A stretch of DNA of 57,592 nucleotides, from NCBI GenBank assembly GCA_910587765.1, contig CAJUNR010000031.1, forward strand, positions 1 through 57,592. The letters run 5' to 3'. The notes beneath the pieces are model-generated. The model was not told the origin of the DNA, did no database searches, and was given only the letters and a program-made list of their open reading frames with translations. The position numbers and the translations under genes are program-made. Shown here piece after piece: positions 52,211-57,592 of the stretch (the stretch's first letter is position 1; every line of letters starts with the position of its first letter). This stretch comes from an uncultured Lachnospiraceae bacterium. GTDB taxonomy: Bacteria; Bacillota; Clostridia; Lachnospirales; Lachnospiraceae.

Positions 52211-52332
52211 ATTATAGAAAGCCGCACTTGCTTTCTATAATACATCGGGTTATTCGTTATAACCCGCACTATACTCAAGACCGCCGGAATTTACTAATCC
52301 TTCTATGGGAAGTATATATGGCCGGCGGTCTT
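52211..52332. repeat. three successive inverted repeats
   Basis: Arms are ATTATAGAAAGC/GCTTTCTATAAT (52211-52222, 52230-52241), CGGGTTAT/ATAACCCG (52246-52253, 52259-52266) and AAGACCGCCGG/CCGGCGGTCTT (52277-52287, 52322-52332), all perfect. The last one could end the blaR1 transcript, although no long T run follows on the minus strand. The others lie upstream of the ABC promoter. Confidence 0.7.
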
Positions 52333-52342
52333 TCGTTGTAGT

Positions 52343-53320
52343 TTAGGAACTGTAAATTTCATCGACATGCAGTACATATTCTATCCCGGTATTATAAGCC
52401 GGATAAGGATAAAAAAGTTCTCTGCTGAACCGCATAGAAAATACAAGCATGAGTGCCAAAAGTACAGCCAACATAAACGCTGTCAATCCGTCCTTGATTT
52501 TTGATGTTCTTGCAGTAATTCTTTTAATTCTCCGTTTCGTTAAAAGAAAATCCAGTGCGCCTATTCCATTCCCCGGTTTTGCCACCCGGACTGTCGAATA
52601 TTCCAAAAGCTGGATAATGGCAGAAGCATACTCTGTCTCTGTGACCTTTCCCCGCAGGATTTTTATAGTGTGGGAATCACAATCTGTTTCACAATGCAAA
52701 GAAAAATTTCTCTTGGCAATCCATGAAAGAGGATTCATCCAGTTTAGAATACAAACATAATCATAGAGTCTTTCCAATAGGGCATGTTTCCGTTTTACAT
52801 GGGTCAATTCATGAAAAAAAACGGCTGATAATTCATTGTCTGTCAACTGCTCTATGATTCTTTCATTCATAATGATTACCGGACAAATTACGCCAGTAAC
52901 ACAAATAGGGTTATCCAAAGTTCCACAATACAATGTGGGTACGTTCTTTAGCGTGGTTGCCGCCGCACATTTGGTATAAATATTATACAGCCGTTCATTG
53001 TTACAAATCTGATAACGTTTAATTGCCCGTTTTGCCAACATAAGACGTATCACATCATGCACAATTAAAACGCCGCATCCACACGCCCACAAGAAACTGG
53101 CAATGCGAAAACCATTTATCCAGTCCTGTATTTCCGGCGATATTAAAAATACATCCGGCGACAGGAATGGAACGACAAAAAATATCATGCCGCAAAGAGA
53201 AAACCATAACGGCAAATTACAGCGGAGAACATGATTAACAAAAAGCGATATAACAGTAAATATACTGCCAACAGCAGATACAAAAATAACTGCATTAAAG
53301 ATGTTACCTAATATCTGCAT
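52343..53320 (-). CDS. BlaR1/MecR1-type M56 metallopeptidase sensor
   Basis: A 325-residue membrane protein with four helices and the zinc peptidase motif HELTH (H170, E171, H174) on the cytoplasmic loop, followed by CETDCDSHTI, which holds the third ligand. BlaR1 proteins sense a signal outside and cut the BlaI repressor. The outer C-terminal part is only about 30 residues long and there is no penicillin-binding sensor domain, so the signal is not simply a beta-lactam bound there. The start at 53320 has AGGAG 7 nt upstream and overlaps the blaI 3' end. Confidence 0.85.
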   Translation of the reverse strand: MQILGNIFNAVIFVSAVGSIFTVISLFVNHVLRCNLPLWFSLCGMIFFVVPFLSPDVFLISPEIQDWINGFRIASFLWACGCGVLIVHDVIRLMLAKRAIKRYQICNNERLYNIYTKCAAATTLKNVPTLYCGTLDNPICVTGVICPVIIMNERIIEQLTDNELSAVFFHELTHVKRKHALLERLYDYVCILNWMNPLSWIAKRNFSLHCETDCDSHTIKILRGKVTETEYASAIIQLLEYSTVRVAKPGNGIGALDFLLTKRRIKRITARTSKIKDGLTAFMLAVLLALMLVFSMRFSRELFYPYPAYNTGIEYVLHVDEIYSS

Positions 53321-53693
53321 CTGTTTTCTCCTGCTCGGCAATTAAGTTTTTTAATTCGTTTAATTCCTCGTTTGAAAGATTACCATTTTTTACAAATCCC
53401 ATAACCATTTTGGATAGAGAACCGTCATACACACGGCTTAAAAAATTACGGCTTTCTGCAAGCTGGCAATCGCTTTCTGACACTGCCGGATAATATAAAT
53501 ATCCTTTCCCCTGTCGTTTCGTAGACAATGCTCCTTTCTTTACCAGACGGGCAAGATAAGTCTGAATCGTTGTTTTACTCCAATCCGTTCCCTTTAATTT
53601 ATCCAATATTTCGGGAAGTGTCTGCGGAGAATTGTTCCAAACAATTTTCATCACTCGCCACTCTGATTCTGAAATAGAAATCTGCTGTTCCAT
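53304..53693 (-). CDS. BlaI/MecI/CopY family repressor
   Basis: A 129-residue winged-helix repressor: ISISESEWRVMKIVWNNSPQ at the N-terminus, LKGTDWSKTTIQTYLARLVK with the recognition helix (about 32-51), the wing GALSTKRQGKGYLYYPAVSE, and a helical dimerisation tail (about 75-129). Start 53693 follows GGAGGTG. It is cotranscribed with the BlaR1-type sensor and has an inverted repeat over its own promoter, so it most likely represses itself. Confidence 0.9.
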   Translation of the reverse strand: MEQQISISESEWRVMKIVWNNSPQTLPEILDKLKGTDWSKTTIQTYLARLVKKGALSTKRQGKGYLYYPAVSESDCQLAESRNFLSRVYDGSLSKMVMGFVKNGNLSNEELNELKNLIAEQEKTDADIR

Positions 53694-53717
53694 GATGCAC
53701 CTCCATTGGTTGATTCT

Positions 53718-53760
53718 ATGTAGTTTTATACATTCTACCATTAAAACTACATGGCGTCAA
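53718..53760 (-). promoter_or_regulatory. blaI promoter with inverted-repeat operator
   Basis: On the minus strand TTGACG (53760-53755) and TAGAAT (53737-53732) are 17 nt apart. ATGTAGTTTTA (53718-53728) and TAAAACTACAT (53742-53752) form a perfect 11-bp inverted repeat that brackets the -10. The core TGTAG/CTACA agrees with known BlaI/MecI sites. Confidence 0.75.
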
Positions 53761-53808
53761 CCATTGCAATTAACAAATAATTGGTAAAAGATGTGTGAAT
53801 GAATAGGG

Positions 53809-54138
53809 ATGACCAAGGAGAAAGCTGATTTGTATGATGTTCATGCCATCCTCCAGCCAATGGGTGGCTTTGCGGATCTATCCGAACGGGATGACGAGAA
53901 GCCCAATGAAGAGGGACTGGAAGTATTATGATGATTTGTTTAACGAGATGCGGAAAAGAGGCATGGAACCGGTAGTAACCCTCAGCTATTATTAGACGCC
54001 GGTTCATCTGGCGGAACAGTACGAAAGCTGGAGAGACCGCAGGTCGATCGTTTTTTCCTGCGCTACTGTGAGACAGTTTTTCGCAGATACAACAGGAAAG
54101 TCAACTACTGGTTGACTTTCAATAAACTGAACAATACG
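53809..54138 (+). pseudogene. broken GH1 (6-phospho-)beta-glucosidase fragment
   Basis: Pieces of a GH1 enzyme appear in different frames: RDDEKPNEEGLE in one, then YYDDLFNEMRKRGMEPVVTL followed by a TAG in place of the usual residue before PxHL, then TPVHLAEQYESWRDR, and RYNRKVNYWLTFNKLNN. In the last piece the acid glutamate of TFNEINN is replaced by K. Frameshifts, a stop and loss of both ends show a dead gene. It lies next to the blaI promoter and may be debris from an insertion. The rest of the gap to 54286 is AT-rich and empty. Confidence 0.8.
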
Positions 54139-54286
54139 CGCAGAATGAAAACCTCTGTTGATTCTGATACAGTGGTTTTTGTCATCTTTTGTGGTAAAAA
54201 TAAAAGTATGAAAATGTATCTAAATGTGATATATTGATTGTGAAACAGGGTTTTTTCAGGGAACCAGAAGAGGAGAGTGTACAAAT

Positions 54287-55885
54287 ATGGGAGTCTACTT
54301 AAATCCGGGGAATGAACCGTTTACCACTTCTGTCAATTCTGAATTGTATGTGGACAAGACAGAGCTTATAAAGTACACGAACAGCCGTATAGGAAAAGAC
54401 AGACCGTTGATCTGCTCCAGCAGGCCGAGAAGATTTGGAAAGACAATGGCGGTAACCATGCTGGCGGCATATTACAGTAAGGGATGCCATTCTGAAGAGC
54501 TGTTTGCCGGATTTAAGATCAGCAGAAATGAATTCTTTAAAGTGCACTTAAATAAATATAATGTGATTTTTCTGGATATCCAGTGGATGTATGGGAATGC
54601 GCTGGAAGAAATCAAGAGAAATCCTTCTGTCAAGGTAGTGAGTTATATCCAGGAGCAGGTGATTGCAGAGTTAAAGACGGAATATTCGGAATGTGTTCTG
54701 GATACAGATATTTCATTACCGTCCGTGTTGGCAAAGATTAATGCCCTTACAAAAGAACAGTTTATCATCATCATTGATGAGTGGGACTGTCTGTTTCGGG
54801 AGGACAAAAACAACGAGAAACTTCAAAAAGAATATATAAACCTTTTGCGGGGGTTGTTTAAAGGAACACCATCGGGAGCATTTCTAAAGCTGGCGTATAT
54901 TACGGGAATTCTCCCGATTAAGAAATATGGCACCCAGTCGGCGTTGAATAATTTCAGAGAACATACCATGGTCAGTCCCAGGCAAATGGCGGAGTATGTT
55001 GGTTTTACAGAGGTGGAAGTAAAAAATCTCTGTGAAGCGCATGACCTGTCATTTAAAGAAATGCAAAGATGGTATGATGGGTATTATTTTGATAAAACAG
55101 GACATGTGTACAGCCCGAATTCGGTCATTGAGGCGGTAGACAACCGGGAATTTGGAAACTACTGGTCCAGAACAGAGACCTATGAGTCTCTCAAGACATA
55201 TATAGCAATGGACTTTAAGGGGTTAAGACAATTGATCGTGGATATGCTTGGAGGTTCCGGGTGCAGCATTGATGTAGAGTCTTTTCAAAATGATATTACT
55301 TCATTCTATTCAGCGGATGATGTGATCACACTGCTGATTCATATGGGTTACCTGGCTTATGACTGTAAAACAGAAGAAGCTTTTATTCCCAATGAGGAAG
55401 TGAGGAGTGTATTTCTTCGGGCAGTGAAAAATGATGGATGGGATGATGTGATAAAGGCCGTCAACACATCAGAAGCGTTGCTTCAGGCGACTCTGGCTAT
55501 GGATGAAAAGACAGTGGCGCAGATGATACAGGAAGTTCATATGCAAAATGTTTCCAGCCTTGTATATAATAATGAGATCTCTTTGAGCAGCGTGATCGCA
55601 CTGGCATATTACAGCGCCTGTAAAGACTACACGCTTATAAGAGAAATGCCGACCGGCAGCGGATTTGCTGATATGGTGTTTCTGCCGAAACGCAGTTCTT
55701 TGAATCCGGCTTTGATTCTGGAGTTAAAGTGGGATAAAACTGCCAGAGGCGCGATCAGCCAGATCAAAAATAAAAAGTATGTGTCGGCGCTGAAAGAATA
55801 TAAAGGAAATATTCTGCTTGTGGGGATCAGCTATGAAAAGAAGAGTAAAAAACACCAATGCAGGATAGAAAAATATGAAGTTTAA
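54287..55885 (+). CDS. AAA-ATPase-like/DUF1703 PD-(D/E)XK protein
   Basis: A 532-residue protein of the large AAA-ATPase-like plus DUF1703 family abundant in gut anaerobes. The N-terminal part has SRPRRFGKTMAV (residues 45-56; P-loop variant GKT at 51-53) and IIIDEWDCLF (about 160-169, Walker B). The C-terminal nuclease-like part has GSGFADMVFLPKR and ALILELKWDKTARGAISQIK (about 465-500), the D...ExK motif. Function is unproven; defence or mobile-element roles are often suspected. A strong promoter was not identified, and GAAGAGGAGAG precedes the start. Confidence 0.85.
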   Translation: MGVYLNPGNEPFTTSVNSELYVDKTELIKYTNSRIGKDRPLICSSRPRRFGKTMAVTMLAAYYSKGCHSEELFAGFKISRNEFFKVHLNKYNVIFLDIQWMYGNALEEIKRNPSVKVVSYIQEQVIAELKTEYSECVLDTDISLPSVLAKINALTKEQFIIIIDEWDCLFREDKNNEKLQKEYINLLRGLFKGTPSGAFLKLAYITGILPIKKYGTQSALNNFREHTMVSPRQMAEYVGFTEVEVKNLCEAHDLSFKEMQRWYDGYYFDKTGHVYSPNSVIEAVDNREFGNYWSRTETYESLKTYIAMDFKGLRQLIVDMLGGSGCSIDVESFQNDITSFYSADDVITLLIHMGYLAYDCKTEEAFIPNEEVRSVFLRAVKNDGWDDVIKAVNTSEALLQATLAMDEKTVAQMIQEVHMQNVSSLVYNNEISLSSVIALAYYSACKDYTLIREMPTGSGFADMVFLPKRSSLNPALILELKWDKTARGAISQIKNKKYVSALKEYKGNILLVGISYEKKSKKHQCRIEKYEV

Positions 55886-55932
55886 TGTTGAAGCTTATAA
55901 TTCTGGAGACGGACTTTGTGGAAAGAACGGGT

Positions 55933-56112
55933 TCAAAAATGCCGGCAGAAACTGAAATCTGCCGGTATTTCCATGATTTGGAACAGTGCGCTGACTGCAT
56001 GGTCATGTTTCAGATCACACAGGCTTCCGTCCGGCAGACGGAGATAGACGTTTCCTTTGCTTTCTTTGATACGATTCATAAAACGCTTTGTGTTCATACG
56101 ATAGATTCTCAT
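55933..56112 (-). CDS. 59-residue protein, probably C-terminally truncated
   Basis: MRIYRMNTKRFMNRIKES begins a short protein whose first 40 residues (with GNVYLRLPDGSLCDLKHD) resemble small Lachnospiraceae proteins that are usually somewhat longer. The last ten codons are made by the terminator hairpin at 55940-55970, suggesting that the original 3' end was lost. GGAAGG lies 8 nt before the start. Function unknown. Confidence 0.5.
   Translation of the reverse strand: MRIYRMNTKRFMNRIKESKGNVYLRLPDGSLCDLKHDHAVSALFQIMEIPADFSFCRHF
55940..55970. terminator. bidirectional terminator hairpin
   Basis: TGCCGGCAGA (55940-55949) pairs with TCTGCCGGTA (55958-55967) with one G:T pair, followed by TTT on the plus strand and by ATTTTTGA on the minus strand. 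It can end the DUF1703 gene and the small convergent gene. Confidence 0.65.
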
Positions 56113-56239
56113 ACCGGTGCCTTCCTTTCATGTTGTAATTTTTCTTTCTTGATGATATGATTATACCATCATAAAAAACGACTGTTAGGAATATTCCGCT
56201 TATATTCTGGTAATATTCCGTCAAAAAGGAGTGGAGAGT

Positions 56240-57151
56240 ATGCTGTCTGACTGCAGCAGCTTTACCGTGGATCAGGACAACAGGGAACAGCTTCGGCATG
56301 GAACCACGGCCTTTCCAGCCGCCTGCTATATAGACGAGCTGGATCAGTTAAGCGTTTCCTGGCACTGGCATGAGGAGTTGGAAGCCGTGACGGTGGCGGA
56401 GGGAGAAGCGCTGGTCACCATCGGTTCCAGAAGTCATACGGTGCGCAGGGGAGACGGCTTTCTTATCAATACCGGTACGCTTCACAGCTACCAGATTCAT
56501 ACCGGTCCCGTCTGCCGTCTTCATGCCATGGTGTTTCATCCCCGTCTGGTGGGAGGAAGCATGGAAAGCGTTTTTTATCAAAAATATATTGTGCCTTTGA
56601 CGGGAGCTAAAGGGCTGGAAGGGTTTTTTCTATGCACAGGAATTCCCTGGCAGGCGGCAGTGCTGAAATGGATGGAACAGGCGTGGGAAGATGGTGTGCA
56701 GGAACCTGTTCACTATGAAATACGGGTTCGAAGCGCCCTTACGGAACTTTTGGCAATTTTGTGTGAGCATGTGCCCGCAGACCAGGCCAGGCCGGATGCC
56801 AGATCCTCCCGGAACGCGAAGCGGATGAAGCAGATGCTCCGTTTTATTCAGCAAAATTATGCGGAAGAACTCAATACGGCTGCCATTGCGGCAAGCGCGG
56901 TCGTCAGCGAGAGCGAATGTCTGCGCTGCTTTCGGACGGTCATCGGCACGACGCCGATCCAGTATCTTCGGGAATACCGGATCGAGCGGGCCGCACAGCT
57001 TCTGGCGCAAAGCCGGATACGGATCGCAGATGCGGCCGAAAGCTGCGGTTTTCAGGACATCGGTTATTTTACGAAAACCTTTCGGAAACTCCGGGGCTGT
57101 ACGCCGAAAGAATATCAGAATGCCTGCCTTATCCAAAAGGTTCCGGGATGA
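56240..57151 (+). CDS. AraC family transcriptional regulator
   Basis: A 303-residue regulator with an N-terminal cupin (about 20-110; HWHEELEAVTVAEGEALVTI and RRGDGFLINTGTLHSYQIHT) and a C-terminal double helix-turn-helix (about 195-295; LRFIQQNYAEELNTAAIAAS, RCFRTVIGTTPIQYLREYRI, SCGFQDIGYFTKTFRKLRGC). The cupin should bind a small molecule, often a sugar. ATG 56240 is chosen because AAGGAGTGG lies at a proper distance; GTG 56231 is inside that site. Target genes are not evident in the window, since the next gene converges. Confidence 0.9.
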   Translation: MLSDCSSFTVDQDNREQLRHGTTAFPAACYIDELDQLSVSWHWHEELEAVTVAEGEALVTIGSRSHTVRRGDGFLINTGTLHSYQIHTGPVCRLHAMVFHPRLVGGSMESVFYQKYIVPLTGAKGLEGFFLCTGIPWQAAVLKWMEQAWEDGVQEPVHYEIRVRSALTELLAILCEHVPADQARPDARSSRNAKRMKQMLRFIQQNYAEELNTAAIAASAVVSESECLRCFRTVIGTTPIQYLREYRIERAAQLLAQSRIRIADAAESCGFQDIGYFTKTFRKLRGCTPKEYQNACLIQKVPG

Positions 57152-57287
57152 ATTGATCGAACGTACGTATTGCGGAAAAGAATATATAATAAATTATATG
57201 AATAAACCTCTGTTGACCTGCAAAGTGTGGCAGGAGAAGACGTCTGCCCTCAAAACAGCGGGACAGATATTTTCTCCGATTTGGTTC

Positions 57288-57592
57288 TCAGGCACATCCA
57301 GAGAGTTTGTCAACAGCAAGGGAAACAGTAGGCTGAAAGTAAATATCCTTTCCTTTATTGCTCTCATACATAAAATCCTTTAACGGCTTACTGGTATATT
57401 TTGAAAAATCCCCGTATATGGCAAACCTTACACCATAATTGATAAATTTCTGCAATATTTCTCCTGCCAGACAAGAACTCAGGACAAAGAAATCATTTAT
57501 AACCGCTTTTTTGTTTACGGCAATATTTGTACAGCCCGTTTCGTATTTTACTGTCATAATCAAGTCTAATGCCGACTGGACATCTGTAATCA
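57288..57592 (-). CDS. DUF4180 family protein, 5' end outside the window
   Basis: The C-terminal 101 residues of a DUF4180 protein, running off the right edge. It shows TDVQSALDLIMTVKYETGC, NDFFVLSSCLAGEILQKFIN, YGVRFAIYGDFSKYTSKPLK and FMYESNKGKDIYF, all characteristic. The function of the family is unknown. It converges with the AraC gene, leaving 136 nt in which nothing is seen. Confidence 0.85.
   Translation of the reverse strand, partial: ITDVQSALDLIMTVKYETGCTNIAVNKKAVINDFFVLSSCLAGEILQKFINYGVRFAIYGDFSKYTSKPLKDFMYESNKGKDIYFQPTVSLAVDKLSGCA

Noticed and set aside
55885..56160. Plus-strand 91-codon frame after the DUF1703 gene
   Set aside because: It begins at the stop of the preceding gene with no ribosome site of its own and is opposite the better supported 59-residue minus-strand gene.

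Overview
The window reads as chromosomal DNA of a spore-forming, anaerobic gut Firmicute, most likely a Lachnospiraceae member. The signs are an orphan spore maturation gene (spmA), a holB-ricT-rsmI-trmN operon of Bacillota type, strong AGGAGG ribosome binding sites, and a beta-mannan locus built like the one described in Roseburia intestinalis. No species name can be fixed from sequence reading alone.

Layout. 1-456: a tRNA cluster (initiator Met 3' part, Phe, Lys), its terminator and a run of hairpins that may be a small RNA. 474-6991: a cytidylate-kinase-like gene, then a compact cassette: a GT-C type membrane glycosyltransferase, a WecE/RffA-type sugar 4-aminotransferase, an ATP-grasp ligase, a polyprenyl-phosphate GT2 and two overlapping SMR-type membrane proteins. 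Its parts match the Arn (aminoarabinose) pathway of Gram-negative bacteria class by class, although this is a Gram-positive. 6991-15344: housekeeping genes (amino acid decarboxylase, guanylate-kinase-like protein, HolB, RicT, RsmI, TrmN-like), then a MATE exporter, TrmO and SpmA.

15978-34401: a beta-mannan utilisation locus. It holds three LacI-type regulators (the middle one internally deleted), a lipoprotein and two permeases for oligosaccharide import, two GH130 phosphorylases, a cellobiose 2-epimerase-like enzyme, two SGNH acetylesterases (CE2- and CE17-like), a phosphohexomutase, a GH1 enzyme and a mannose-6-phosphate isomerase fused to a ROK sugar kinase. Together they would import acetylated manno-oligosaccharides, deacetylate them, epimerise the reducing end, phosphorolyse them to mannose 1-phosphate plus glucose, and feed glycolysis. 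No endo-mannanase, alpha-galactosidase or transport ATPase lies in the window.

34456-45723: a TRIC-type membrane protein, an NCS2 purine permease, two uncharacterised proteins, an ECF sigma/putative anti-sigma pair followed by two FtsX-like permeases without an ATPase, a DUF554 protein and a HEAT-like repeat protein; the last two are preceded by near-identical copies of one promoter/leader.

45799-57592: an accessory, mosaic region. It contains an IS630-type transposase fragment, a ParE-type toxin-antitoxin pair, a K+-channel-like protein with a RyR-like C-terminus, an Rpn-type nuclease, a BlaI/BlaR1 pair next to an ABC exporter on the minus strand (AT-rich, probably acquired), a broken GH1 gene, an AAA/PD-(D/E)XK protein, a short truncated-looking protein, an AraC regulator and the 3' part of a DUF4180 gene. 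The best candidates for an undescribed system are the Arn-like cassette (1232-6991) and the RyR-domain channel (46990-48567).
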